Positions 1-9,128 of a stretch of DNA of 64,000 nt are shown here, piece after piece. A program made the position numbers and the translations under genes. Location of the stretch: assembly GCA_031425035.1 (NCBI GenBank), contig JANPIN010000038.1, positions 1 through 64,000 on the forward strand, written 5' to 3'. Under the pieces are notes generated by a model. That model searched no databases. It saw only the letters and a list, made by a program, of their open reading frames with translations, and was not told the origin of the DNA. The first letter of the stretch is position 1. Each line of letters opens with the position of its first letter. The DNA is from M3007 sp031425035 (GTDB lineage: Bacteria > Bacteroidota > Bacteroidia > Chitinophagales > Saprospiraceae).

Positions 1-104
1 CGTCCGACGGCTTTTTTGCCGTCTGACGAGTAAATCCACCACTCAGCTCATAAGCAAGCAGGCTACCCATTAGCGGTCGGACGGCAAAAAAGCCGTCGGA
101 CCGC
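1..104. repeat. Paired REP-like hairpins (copy 1)
   Basis: Two imperfect palindromes lie at 1-28 and 73-104. Each has arms of 11-13 bp around the core GTCSGACGGC, with one mismatch, and a run of six T or A as the loop. They are separated by about 44 nt. A second pair with the same cores and spacing is at 47619-47727. Both pairs sit just 3' of a gene, here the MFS gene on the minus strand. They may be REP/REPIN-type repeats or paired bidirectional terminators. The first hairpin may extend past the window edge. Confidence 0.7.
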
Positions 105-109
105 GCATC

Positions 110-1330
110 TCACTCCTCCAGAAAATCCAGCTCCTTCCCATAGGTTTCCGGCAGCGACCAGGCGGCTACCAGGGCCAAAACAAATAAAATAAGTCCCGTC
201 ACCCAGGCGCCAGTCAAATAATCCTGAAAAATATTCCGGGTAAATTTAAAAAGCAGCAGCAACAACGGCAGCGAACCCCGCACCATGTTCGGAATACTGA
301 TGGCCGCCGAAGCCCGCAGGTTAGTACCGAATTGCTCCACGGCCATGGTCAAATATACGACGTTGAAACCCGCGCCAAAACCCAGCCCCAGGCACAACAG
401 GTAGAAGGTATTGGCACTACCCCCTTGTTGCAAAAAGTATAACAGCGTAAAGAACATGGTGATGCCCAGGAAAATGTACAGCGTTTTCTTGCGACTTTGC
501 AGGCGTTCACTGAGCCAACCCACGGCAAAATCGCCCAGGCCAATCGCCAGGTATAAGTACATAATGGCTTTGCCGGGATCGATGTCCGGAATGCCGAAAG
601 CCTGGCCGAACTGATCGGCAAAAGTGACCAGAATACCGATGATGTACCAGACCGGAAGCCCGATCACCACCACCTGCAGGTACTTAAGGAAGCGTTGGCG
701 GTTGGTAAAAAACATGGCGAAATTGCCGCGTTGCACCCCGCTCGCTTGTACGTTGACGAATAAACTGCTTTCCCTGACCTGTACGCGCAGCAGGAGTAAC
801 AACAGTCCCATGCCGCCGCCGATATAATAACAGACCCGCCAGTCGAAAAACTGATGCAGGAAAAAAGCGAAAACAGCCCCGAAAATGCCGAAGCCGGCGA
901 TCAATCCGGCGGCCATGCTGCGCTGCTCTTTCGGCAGGCGTTCGCTGACCAGCGTGAGGCCGGCGCCCAGTTCGCCGGCCAGACCGACGCCCGCAAAAAA
1001 GCGCAGAACCATGTATTGCGGTACGGTGGTGACCATCCCATTCAGGATGTTGGCGATGGAATACAGCAGAATGGAGCCAAAAAGCACCTGTAAACGTCCT
1101 TTTTTATCACCCAGGATGCCAAACAAAATGCCGCCCAGCAACAGACCGATCATTTGCGCACTGATCAGCAGTTCCCCTTCCGACAGGATCTGCGCCGGCG
1201 TAAGACCCAGTCCCGCGAGGCTGGATTTGCGGATAATAGCGAACAGCAACAGGTCGTAGACATCTACGAAGAACCCCAGTGCGCTGACGATGACCGCCAG
1301 TTGAAACAGACTACGCAGGCTTTTATGCAT
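110..1330 (-). CDS. MFS transporter
   Basis: This is a 406-residue polytopic membrane protein of the major facilitator superfamily, probably a proton-coupled symporter of the metabolite/sugar porter group. The first hydrophobic helices are followed by the MFS loop signature GILGDKKGR (motif A, G-x-x-x-D-K/R-x-G-R), and the middle carries another porter-like segment, LVSERLPKEQR. The substrate cannot be read from the sequence. An in-frame ATG seven codons upstream (1351) exists, but I prefer 1330 because a near-consensus -7 box ends 3 nt before it. The gene is divergent from the alkaline phosphatase gene, and paired hairpins lie just past its stop. Confidence 0.85.
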   Translation of the reverse strand: MHKSLRSLFQLAVIVSALGFFVDVYDLLLFAIIRKSSLAGLGLTPAQILSEGELLISAQMIGLLLGGILFGILGDKKGRLQVLFGSILLYSIANILNGMVTTVPQYMVLRFFAGVGLAGELGAGLTLVSERLPKEQRSMAAGLIAGFGIFGAVFAFFLHQFFDWRVCYYIGGGMGLLLLLLRVQVRESSLFVNVQASGVQRGNFAMFFTNRQRFLKYLQVVVIGLPVWYIIGILVTFADQFGQAFGIPDIDPGKAIMYLYLAIGLGDFAVGWLSERLQSRKKTLYIFLGITMFFTLLYFLQQGGSANTFYLLCLGLGFGAGFNVVYLTMAVEQFGTNLRASAAISIPNMVRGSLPLLLLLFKFTRNIFQDYLTGAWVTGLILFVLALVAAWSLPETYGKELDFLEE

Positions 1331-1333
1331 GGC

Positions 1334-1341
1334 CAAAGATC
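1334..1341 (-). promoter_or_regulatory. Bacteroidota -7 box for the MFS gene
   Basis: On the minus strand the sequence reads GATCTTTG, seven of eight matches to TAnnTTTG allowing the two free positions. It ends 3 nt before the ATG at 1330, so transcription would begin at or very near the start codon. Confidence 0.4.
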
Positions 1342-1417
1342 GAAATTTCAATCATTTCCCCGCTTTGACCCTGTATAAACTGCTGGGTATACAGAGAAAT
1401 CCAAACCCGTTCCGTTG

Positions 1418-1425
1418 TACATTCG
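1418..1425 (+). promoter_or_regulatory. Bacteroidota -7 box for alkaline phosphatase
   Basis: TACATTCG matches TAnnTTTG with one mismatch and ends 4 nt before the ATG at 1430. A leaderless transcript is predicted. Confidence 0.4.
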
Positions 1426-1429
1426 CCCA

Positions 1430-2542
1430 ATGAAATCTTTATTTTTAGTGCTTTCCCTGCTGCTTGTTTTTGCGCATACCCGCAGCAGCAACCCGACAGT
1501 TTCCAAGGCGGCGCCGAACAAGTTACCCAAAAACATCATTCTGCTCATCGGTGACGGCATGGGCCTGACCCAGGTCAGCGCCGGTCTGTATGCCCATGAC
1601 AACCACCTGAATCTGGAGCGTTTTCCGGCCACCGGGATCATGAAAACGCATTCGGCCCAACAGGTGATTACGGATTCCGGTGCCGGCGCTACCGCATTTT
1701 CCTGCGGCTGCAAGACTTACAATGGCGCCATTGGGGTGTTTCCCGATAAAAAGCCCTGCCCGAGTATCCTGGAAGAAGCCCGGAAAAACGGACTGGCCGT
1801 CGGGCTGGTCGCGAGTTCCAGCATCACCCACGCTACCCCCGCTTCTTTCATCGCCCACGTACCCGACCGGGGCGATATGCAGCAAATTGCCACGTTTTTT
1901 ACGCAAACACCGCCCGACCTGTTCATCGGTGGCGGTATGAAATATTTCAACGAGCGAACCGCCGATCAACGCAATTTATGCCAGGAACTCAGCGCGAAAG
2001 GTTTTGTCCTGTCCAATTTTTCCGAGAAAAAATTATCTGAGCTACAGCCCGACCCCGCCCATCCCTTCGGCTGGTTTTCGGCCCGGGAAGAGCCGGAAAG
2101 CGTCGCCAAAGGCCGCGATTATCTACCCCTAGCCGCCCGCCTGGCGCCCGTTTTTTTGAAAAAACGCAGTGAAAAAGGATTTTTCATGATGCTGGAAGGG
2201 TCACAGATCGATTGGGCCTGCCACGGGAACCGCGCCGAGGATGCCATAAGCGAAATGCTCGATTTCGATGCCGCCATCGGGGAAATCCTGAAATTCGCGG
2301 AAATGGACGGGGAAACGCTGGTGATCGTAACTGCCGACCACGAAACCGGCGGCATGGCCATTAAAGAAGGCTCGGTCATCGACAGCCTGAACATTGCTTT
2401 CACGACAGACTACCACACGGCTTCCATGGTGCCGGTTTTTGCCTTCGGGCCTGGCAGCGAGCAGTTCAACGGCGTGCTCGACAACACGGATATTTACTTC
2501 AAGATGAGGAGTTTATTCGGTTTTCCCACGGCGGAGAAATAA
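1430..2542 (+). CDS. Alkaline phosphatase (PhoA-type), exported
   Basis: This is a 370-residue phosphomonoesterase of the alkaline phosphatase superfamily, exported by an N-terminal signal peptide (hydrophobic residues about 3-15). Visible active-site elements are IGDGMG with metal-ligand Asp42, TDSGAGATAF with nucleophile Ser83, and the C-terminal metal-binding TADHETGG. It probably releases phosphate from organic phosphates in the periplasm. A TTG five codons upstream is in frame, but ATG at 1430 gives a clean signal peptide and fits the -7 box. The gene stands alone, is divergent from the MFS gene and is closed by a strong terminator. Confidence 0.9.
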   Translation: MKSLFLVLSLLLVFAHTRSSNPTVSKAAPNKLPKNIILLIGDGMGLTQVSAGLYAHDNHLNLERFPATGIMKTHSAQQVITDSGAGATAFSCGCKTYNGAIGVFPDKKPCPSILEEARKNGLAVGLVASSSITHATPASFIAHVPDRGDMQQIATFFTQTPPDLFIGGGMKYFNERTADQRNLCQELSAKGFVLSNFSEKKLSELQPDPAHPFGWFSAREEPESVAKGRDYLPLAARLAPVFLKKRSEKGFFMMLEGSQIDWACHGNRAEDAISEMLDFDAAIGEILKFAEMDGETLVIVTADHETGGMAIKEGSVIDSLNIAFTTDYHTASMVPVFAFGPGSEQFNGVLDNTDIYFKMRSLFGFPTAEK

Positions 2543-2586
2543 AGAGTACGGACTAAAAGTCCATGGTAGGCGTATAAAACACAAAA

Positions 2587-2617
2587 AGCAGACGGCGAAG
2601 GCCGTCTGCTTTTTTTA
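2587..2617 (+). terminator. Rho-independent terminator after alkaline phosphatase
   Basis: A perfect 10-bp stem (AGCAGACGGC) has a GAAG loop and is followed by a run of seven or more T. It lies 44 nt past the phosphatase stop. Confidence 0.9.
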
Positions 2618-3008
2618 ATGGAGATATGTAAAAAGGATTAAGTTCAAGGAAATGTGGGGAGAGGACCAGCCCTACCCCCCAGATGGACTGGTCTCTCGAC
2701 CACGGGTTTTAAGGCCGCATTTGACCTTAAAATATCATGAGATTAGAATCTTACAAAGAGCGCCGACTCGCTGGTCGGATATTACTTAAAAGACAACTAC
2801 TATGCCAATTTTTTGAAACAGGGCATTTCCGTTAAAGACATTTTGTCAGCCCAAGCCGGGCTGGCACAGGCTTTGAAAAATAGGGAAATGGCACTTGTGG
2901 CCAACAGTCGGGCAATTTGCCGACTTAATTGGCATGCAGGCGGTGCCATTTTTACAGATCAAACCTTGTACTACTCAACTTCGTCCAAACAGCATAAAGA
3001 AAGCACGT
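2618..3008. other. Intergenic region before htpG
   Basis: No convincing gene is present. Two short inverted repeats are visible: GACCAG...CTGGTC at about 2659-2688 and TTTTAAGG...CCTTAAAA at about 2706-2732. A short open frame from about 2747 runs past the htpG start to 3061. It has no recognisable domain and no ATG start, so it could be a gene remnant. No clear -7 box precedes htpG. Confidence 0.4.
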
Positions 3009-4874
3009 ATGCAAAAAGGTACTATTTCCGTCCAGACGGAAAACATTTTCCCCATCATTAAAAAATTCCTCTACTCCGACCACGAGATTTTTCTCCGGGA
3101 GCTGGTTTCTAACGCCGTGGATGCGACCACCAAACTGCAGGTACTCGCTCAACGCGGGGAAGTAAAAGGCGAAATCGGCGACACGCATATTGAAATCGTG
3201 CTGGAGCCGGCGGAAAACCGGATCATCATCCGCGACCGCGGGATCGGCATGACGGAGGAGGAAGTGCAGAAATACCTCAATCAGATCGCTTTCAGCAGCG
3301 CGGCTGAATTCCTGGAGAAATACGAGGACAGCGGTATCATCGGCCACTTTGGCCTGGGCTTCTACTCGGCTTTTATGGTGGCCGACAAAGTGGAAGTGGT
3401 GACCAAAAGTTGGAAAGACGGCGCGGAAGGTGTGCGCTGGACCTGCGAAGGCAGCCCGGACTTCACCATTGAAAATGTGGATAAAGCCGAACGCGGTACC
3501 GACGTGATCCTGTACATCAACGCCGACAACCAGGATTTTCTGCAAAAACAACGCCTGGAGGGTTTGCTGGAGAAATACTGCAAATTCCTGCCCATTCCGA
3601 TCCAGTTTGGTACTAAAACCGAGTATACCGAAACCGGCGAAGGCGAAGACGTCAAAGAAGAAAGCCACGAGGCGCCTAACTTCATCAACGAAACGCACCC
3701 GCTCTGGAAAAAGCAGCCGCTGGAGTTGAAAGACGAAGACTACCAGGCTTTTTACCGCGAAATGTATCCGATGGCCGCCGAGCCGATGTTCTGGATCCAC
3801 CTGAATATCGATTTTCCGTTCAACCTGACCGGCGTGCTGTATTTCCCGAAACTCGGTAACGCCGTCGAAACGACGCGCAATAAAATCCACCTCTACTCCA
3901 ATCAGGTTTACGTCACCGACGACGTGCGCGAAATCGTACCGGAGTGGCTGCTGTTGCTGCATGGCGTGATCGATTCGCCCGATATTCCGCTGAACGTGTC
4001 GCGCTCTTATTTGCAAAGCGATGCCAACGTGAAGAAGATCAGCGAGTACATCACCCGCAAGGTGGCTGACAAACTGCAAGAGTTATTTAAAAACGACCGC
4101 CCGTCGTACGAGCAGAAATGGCGCGACCTGGGCGTGTTTGTCAAATACGGCATTATTTCCGACAAAAAATTTGAAGACCGGGCCATGAATTTTGCCCTAG
4201 TGGAAACCACGAAAGGCGCGTTCGACCTGCTGCCCGATTTCAAGGAAAAAGTAAAAGCCAACCAGACCGACAAACACGGTAAAACGGTGCTGATCTACAC
4301 CAACGACGTGGAAGCCCACAATGCACCGATCAAGGCCGCTGAAAACCGCGGTTACGAAGTGCTGCGCCTGGATACCGTGCTGGACAACCACTGGATGCAA
4401 CACCTCGAATACCGCTCCGAGCTGGGCGTGGTGTTCGTACGCGTCGATTCCGATACGGTGGACAACCTGGTGCAGACGGATGAAAAACGCGAATCGGTAC
4501 TGTCTGAAAAGGAACAGACCGAGGTAAAAACGATATTTGAAGCCGCCGTCAAGGGCCAGCCGGGGGCCAGCATCACGCTGTCGCCGCTATCGCCCGACGA
4601 TCAGCCGGTGATCATTACCAAGCCGGAGTTCATGCGCCGCATGAAAGAAATGCAGCAGTTGCACGGTATGGGGCTGGGTGATATGCCCGATTCCTACAAC
4701 GTGGTGGTCAATACCAACCACCCGCTGGTGGCGCAGAAGTTATTGAAGATCGAGGAGGAAGGCGAGCGCAGCCAGTTTTCGCAGTATTTGGTCAATCTCG
4801 GTTTGCTGCAACAGGGCATGCTGCGCGGCGAAGCGCTGACGACATTTGTGACGCAGACGCTGGGTAAGCTCTAA
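3009..4874 (+). CDS. htpG: Molecular chaperone HtpG (Hsp90)
   Basis: This 621-residue cytosolic ATP-dependent chaperone refolds or stabilises client proteins. The GHKL ATPase domain comes first, with ELVSNAVDA (the Asn that binds Mg-ATP), DRGIGM and GHFGLGFYSAF (lid glycines). The middle domain contains NVSRSYLQ with the catalytic-loop Arg, and the C-terminal dimerisation domain follows. The start is ATG at 3009, giving MQKGTISVQ as in other HtpG proteins. The reading frame stays open 38 codons further upstream, but that stretch has no family similarity. A terminator follows the gene. Confidence 0.97.
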   Translation: MQKGTISVQTENIFPIIKKFLYSDHEIFLRELVSNAVDATTKLQVLAQRGEVKGEIGDTHIEIVLEPAENRIIIRDRGIGMTEEEVQKYLNQIAFSSAAEFLEKYEDSGIIGHFGLGFYSAFMVADKVEVVTKSWKDGAEGVRWTCEGSPDFTIENVDKAERGTDVILYINADNQDFLQKQRLEGLLEKYCKFLPIPIQFGTKTEYTETGEGEDVKEESHEAPNFINETHPLWKKQPLELKDEDYQAFYREMYPMAAEPMFWIHLNIDFPFNLTGVLYFPKLGNAVETTRNKIHLYSNQVYVTDDVREIVPEWLLLLHGVIDSPDIPLNVSRSYLQSDANVKKISEYITRKVADKLQELFKNDRPSYEQKWRDLGVFVKYGIISDKKFEDRAMNFALVETTKGAFDLLPDFKEKVKANQTDKHGKTVLIYTNDVEAHNAPIKAAENRGYEVLRLDTVLDNHWMQHLEYRSELGVVFVRVDSDTVDNLVQTDEKRESVLSEKEQTEVKTIFEAAVKGQPGASITLSPLSPDDQPVIITKPEFMRRMKEMQQLHGMGLGDMPDSYNVVVNTNHPLVAQKLLKIEEEGERSQFSQYLVNLGLLQQGMLRGEALTTFVTQTLGKL

Positions 4875-4892
4875 GCGCACATATCATAAATT

Positions 4893-4931
4893 TGCAAAGG
4901 GTTGGACGTTTGATCGTTCAACCCTTTTTGC
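4893..4931 (+). terminator. Terminator after htpG
   Basis: AAAGGGTTGGACG pairs with CGTTCAACCCTTT, with one G:T wobble, around a short T-rich loop. The stem runs into TTTTT. Confidence 0.75.
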
Positions 4932-4994
4932 ATTTACCTAGTAGAGCTGACAGGCATCACCGTTCTTTGTCCCATCTTCAAAACGAATTACCTG

Positions 4995-5600
4995 ATGGAC
5001 AAAGAACTCCTGATCGAAATCATCAAAATCACCCCGCTCCTCCTTTTATACCTGATCATTCTGATCGTGTTCCTGCGTTACCGCCGGGCTTTTGTGGAAG
5101 GCATTTTACCCAAAATCACGGGTTTCAAGGCCTTTGGCATCGAAGCGTCTTTTGTACGCGAGGGCATTGAAAGCGCCGCGCGCTCGGCCCATAAGATCGG
5201 GGTGCAGGCCAGTTCCAGTCTGATGAATCGCTTATCGCGTTATCAGAAAAAGTCGCTGCGGGTGCTTTGGGTGGATGATAATCCCGACACGGTGATGTAC
5301 GAATCCGGCGTGCTGCAAAACCTGGGCATGCTGGTGGAATTTGCCAAGACAAGCAGCAATGCGATGGATCGCCTGGGCCGCGAGAAATTCCAGCTGGTCA
5401 TTTCCGACATTCACCGGGGCAATGAGAACACGGCGGGACTGGAATTTTTGCAGCAGGTACAAAGCCAGATGCCGGTGCCGATGATTTTTTATGTCTCCAC
5501 GATGGATCCGGCCAAGGGTATACCGCCGGGCGCATTCGGAATTACGGATGATCCGAACGAGTTAATTCATTTGGTGCTGGATGTGGCGGAGCGGTTGTAG
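4995..5600 (+). CDS. Membrane-anchored receiver (REC)-like protein
   Basis: This 201-residue protein has one N-terminal membrane helix (about residues 11-28), a basic and amphipathic linker to about 85, and a CheY-like receiver domain from about 88 to the end. The acidic pair Asp94-Asp95 (WVDDNPD) and the likely phospho-acceptor Asp138 (VISDIHRG) are present. Ser168-Thr169 fit the conserved switch position. The near-invariant Lys of loop beta5-alpha5 is replaced, since the sequence there is FGITDDP. No output domain or adjacent kinase is seen. A receiver tethered by its own membrane helix is unusual, and the altered Lys suggests changed or absent phosphorylation. Confidence 0.7.
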   Translation: MDKELLIEIIKITPLLLLYLIILIVFLRYRRAFVEGILPKITGFKAFGIEASFVREGIESAARSAHKIGVQASSSLMNRLSRYQKKSLRVLWVDDNPDTVMYESGVLQNLGMLVEFAKTSSNAMDRLGREKFQLVISDIHRGNENTAGLEFLQQVQSQMPVPMIFYVSTMDPAKGIPPGAFGITDDPNELIHLVLDVAERL

Positions 5601-5827
5601 GGGAAACTTAATTTCACTTGCTTGAAAAATTACAGACTTTTAACGAGTCCTAATTATCTGAAACCCAGCTATTTTGCCTATTATCGTAGTTTCAAAGCAA
5701 TTGCAATTATAAACAAACTATTGATATGCCCCTTTATGATCCACCAGGCATAACCCTCCTCTGAACAAACACGTCTTGATAAGCCGGATAAGTTTGTTAA
5801 GCGTTAGAATTTCTAAAACCCATAACG

Positions 5828-8638
5828 ATGAAACACCTTACCTCATTCTTCCTTTTTCTCTGTTTATTCCACCAACTGCCCGGTCAGATCCCCGTTTGGA
5901 ACCACACGCTTAAAACAAAAGCAGCAAGTGGTATTATTCAGGGGTCAATCCAAATGCGCGGCGATCATTTTCTGGTGTATAGCCAGCAAAGAATTATAGA
6001 ACTGGATCAGGCTGGCAACCTGACCGCAACGGTCGTGGGCCCTGCCATTCCTTCCTTGATTGGTTATGGAGAATTTATCACTGAAAAAATAGATGCGCAG
6101 ACCGGAAAACCTTACTTCCTGATGAGTTCCGGTTATTCGGCCAATAATAGCTTCACACTACGTATTAACGAATATCATCCCGGCGTCGGTTTTATCAATG
6201 AAACGAACCTGGATGAGACATTTAGTCCATTAAGTTCTCCTTTAGTTTTACCACTCAATGACAGCGTACTTTTTATTCTGGGTAGAAAGTATTTTCGGCA
6301 AGTGACGCACCATACGGATCATAGCCTGGTGGTTGACTGGCAACTCACCAATGCTATTGGCAGTCCGACCAGCGGCGTGATTACCGGCGACAGTATTGTG
6401 GGAACCACCCAGGACGGACATATTTTCGCTTTGAGTTTTCAAGGAAACATCCTGTGGAATGAGCTGGCCCCGGTTAATATCACCCATCTTCAAAAGGTAG
6501 ATACCGGTTTCCTGGCTTGCACGCGCAGCACCGCCATGCCTTACGCGGCGGCGGTCATGCGTCTTTCAGCAGCTGGTACGGTCATCTGGACGAAGAGCTT
6601 CCCGGATCAGAGCTACGAATACCTGCTGGCAGAACCTGACGGAAGCATTACGGTAACGGGCCGCTCCGATTCTTCAACCGTTGTACTTCACCATTTACAG
6701 TCGGATGGAAATACGGCTTGGCGGAGAACCTACCAGACTGGCATCGGTACTGCGCTGCTGCGCACCCCCGACGGTGGGTATGCGCTGACCGGTTTAGCCG
6801 GTAACCGTTATTTAGTGATCAAGACCGATGACAACGGACTGACCGCCATGAATAAGGACTTACCGCTACCGGGGCAGAAAATTCTGGAGAACAGTATTAT
6901 GAAGTCCACTTTTTTCCCCTCTGCTACGCTGTTTTTTGACAATACCGAATCGACTTTTTACGTGCCGAAAGCAGATTTGACTACTTTGTTTTTTGCGGCG
7001 GCACCCTGGGTGGGTGGCCTCGATCAGGACAGCTTGCTGCATTTTGCCGCCTCCACGTATCCCAATGACGGAAAATCGGACTATCGGTCGGGCCTCGTAC
7101 AGTCCCCGGCCGCTGACTTTAACCGCGTATGGTCCGTCAGCCGGTCGGATATCGAAACACTGCAACAAGATTGGCTGGACGATGGTGTAATTGACCAGGA
7201 CGTTCCATACGATCTATTGACCTGGCCGGCAAAGGGCAACCCGGATTTCGGGAATAACCTGGATTTTTCAGTGAGCGCTACGGATAAAGATTTACTGCCC
7301 GCCCCATTTGTGGACATTAATGGCGATGGCAAATATTCTGTGTATGATGGCGATTATCCACGTATAAGAGGCGATCAGATGGCCTGGTGGGTGCTCACAG
7401 ATGACACTTTACATACCAGAACCAATGGTGTCCCCCTGCTGGTGGATATAGCCATTTCCGCGTACCTGTATGACTGTGCAACCTACGATCCCCTGAACAA
7501 CACTTTATTCGTTGATTTTAAAATTATCAATCAATCAAATAGCCTGTACACAACCATGTTTGCCGGCATTTGGTCTGACCCCGACCTGGGTTGCGCCTAT
7601 GATGACTATATTGGTTCTTTGCCGGCGGAGGATGCTTTTTACGTATATAACCAGGACCCGGAAGACGGGCAAACCGGTACAACCTGCCCTGGAGGTACGC
7701 CTACTTTCGGAAACAACGTGCCGGTTGGCTCCATTGCTTTTACTAATGTTAGCCTCGAAAAATTTAGTTATTATAATAATGCTGGTGGTTCTCCGACGCC
7801 GCCACCCGGTACTACCGACCCGAATTATGCCGATCAATACAACAATTATTTACAGGGTAAATGGCTGGATGGTTCCATCCCTACTTACAATGGTCAGCCC
7901 ATTGATTACCAATTTCCAGACAATCCGGCAGACCCCACTGGTTTCAGTATGTGTCAGCAAAATCTGGCGCCTGGTGATCGCCGGGTTATTGGTTCCCACG
8001 GCCCTTTTGAATTTGCGCCAAACGACACTTTCCTTCTCTCGGTTGCTTTTACTTACCACCCCGACATTCCGCTCCCCTGCCCGGATATTTTTGGCACCGT
8101 ACAAAACGACCTGCATGCACTGCATACTTTAGTTAACTCCGGCGCCTTAGACCCCCCGGTTAATTTAATGGCCAACGTGCATTTGGCACCTGGTCAGTCC
8201 GTGCTGCTTGACGCAACAGTGCCGGAAGCAACGGCCTATAACTGGTCAAATGGCGCACAAACAGCAAAGATCAACGTCGACCAACCAGGTAGATACAGTG
8301 TTGCGATCACCCGTAATACAGGTTGCGCAGATTTGGAAACGGTACTGGCCATTGCTGCTTCGCCGACCGGGGAAGTATCCTGGCTCGATCAATTCCATAT
8401 ATTTCCCAATCCCAGCGCCGGGCTTTTCGAACTCGAAATACATGGTACCGCCCAGCCAAGACTGGATGTTCAGCTTTTCAACGTGCTGGGACAATGCGTT
8501 GAAAATCAGGCAATTAATTTCAGCAGCGGCAGCCTGAAGCGCACGTTTGACTATAGCCAGTTGCCGGCGGGCATGTACACCCTGCGTTTACAAGCCGGCG
8601 AAAAATTCCGGGTAGTGAAAGTGATTTTGCAACACTAA
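5828..8638 (+). CDS. Secreted protein with T9SS type A sorting domain
   Basis: This 936-residue exported protein begins with a signal peptide (MKHLTSFFLFLCLF) and has beta-propeller-like repeats over roughly residues 30-350. A calcium-binding-type loop, DINGDGKYSVYDGD, lies at about 495. The protein ends with a classic Por/type IX secretion domain (FPNPSAGLFELEI, then the ending AGEKFRVVKVILQ). It should be exported across the outer membrane and anchored or released after cleavage of the C-terminal domain. The function of the passenger is unknown. It is a single gene, with a 227-bp upstream gap and a strong hairpin downstream. Confidence 0.85.
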   Translation: MKHLTSFFLFLCLFHQLPGQIPVWNHTLKTKAASGIIQGSIQMRGDHFLVYSQQRIIELDQAGNLTATVVGPAIPSLIGYGEFITEKIDAQTGKPYFLMSSGYSANNSFTLRINEYHPGVGFINETNLDETFSPLSSPLVLPLNDSVLFILGRKYFRQVTHHTDHSLVVDWQLTNAIGSPTSGVITGDSIVGTTQDGHIFALSFQGNILWNELAPVNITHLQKVDTGFLACTRSTAMPYAAAVMRLSAAGTVIWTKSFPDQSYEYLLAEPDGSITVTGRSDSSTVVLHHLQSDGNTAWRRTYQTGIGTALLRTPDGGYALTGLAGNRYLVIKTDDNGLTAMNKDLPLPGQKILENSIMKSTFFPSATLFFDNTESTFYVPKADLTTLFFAAAPWVGGLDQDSLLHFAASTYPNDGKSDYRSGLVQSPAADFNRVWSVSRSDIETLQQDWLDDGVIDQDVPYDLLTWPAKGNPDFGNNLDFSVSATDKDLLPAPFVDINGDGKYSVYDGDYPRIRGDQMAWWVLTDDTLHTRTNGVPLLVDIAISAYLYDCATYDPLNNTLFVDFKIINQSNSLYTTMFAGIWSDPDLGCAYDDYIGSLPAEDAFYVYNQDPEDGQTGTTCPGGTPTFGNNVPVGSIAFTNVSLEKFSYYNNAGGSPTPPPGTTDPNYADQYNNYLQGKWLDGSIPTYNGQPIDYQFPDNPADPTGFSMCQQNLAPGDRRVIGSHGPFEFAPNDTFLLSVAFTYHPDIPLPCPDIFGTVQNDLHALHTLVNSGALDPPVNLMANVHLAPGQSVLLDATVPEATAYNWSNGAQTAKINVDQPGRYSVAITRNTGCADLETVLAIAASPTGEVSWLDQFHIFPNPSAGLFELEIHGTAQPRLDVQLFNVLGQCVENQAINFSSGSLKRTFDYSQLPAGMYTLRLQAGEKFRVVKVILQH

Positions 8639-8654
8639 TTAACACGATTAAATA

Positions 8655-8692
8655 AAACTGCACCACCCCCGCTTTTGGGGGTGATGCAGTTT
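8655..8692 (+). terminator. Terminator hairpin after the T9SS protein
   Basis: A 16-bp stem, AAACTGCACCACCCCC with GGGGGTGATGCAGTTT, has one mismatch and a six-base loop. It starts 16 nt past the stop. Confidence 0.8.
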
Positions 8693-9128
8693 CGGCGATC
8701 AATCTCGTGCATGAAAGTTTGATAGTCAGCGTAGTCAAGAGCTAGAGCAGCGCTTCTATCCGTGGGCAGAACGTATTTGGTTACCGCAAAATTTGTCTGG
8801 TAACGCTGTTCTGCTTTAATGATAGCACAAATGTAAAAGCCTCTTCTACGGCAACCTTGGACAGTATAGCCCATTTTTCAACATCGTATGTACGCGATTT
8901 TACAGCTTATTTAAAATGTAAACCGTTGATCATAAATTACTTAGAAAAAAAGATTCCTGCCAACTATAGACCAGCCGTACAAGCCGGGCACTAAAATTTC
9001 CTCCTTTATTCATAGCGTAAATGCGCACTGCCGACTAATTATGCGCTATAAACCACACTTTTTGTAGCTATTCCGAATAGGCGGCAAAGAAAATCTCCGA
9101 CCTTTGCGCTTCTTTAGAAAAAACGACC
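8693..9128. other. Intergenic region, no supported gene
   Basis: A 79-codon minus-strand frame (8635-8874) has no recognisable family, and its end overlaps the terminator hairpin. The minus strand contains TACATTTG at about 8832-8839, inside that frame. Nothing else is clear until the -7 box at 9099-9106. Confidence 0.35.
9099..9106 (+). promoter_or_regulatory. -7 box for fused E1
   Basis: GACCTTTG has one mismatch to TAnnTTTG and lies 22 nt upstream of the ATG at 9129. Confidence 0.4.

Noticed and set aside
2895..3008. N-terminal extension of HtpG by 38 codons
   Set aside because: The extension has no family similarity, while MQKGTISVQ at 3009 is the normal HtpG start.
2747..3061. Short open frame before and overlapping htpG
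   Set aside because: No ATG, no recognisable domain, and it overlaps a secure gene; at most a remnant.
8635..8874. 79-codon frame on the minus strand
   Set aside because: It ends inside a terminator hairpin, lacks family resemblance and has no clear promoter.
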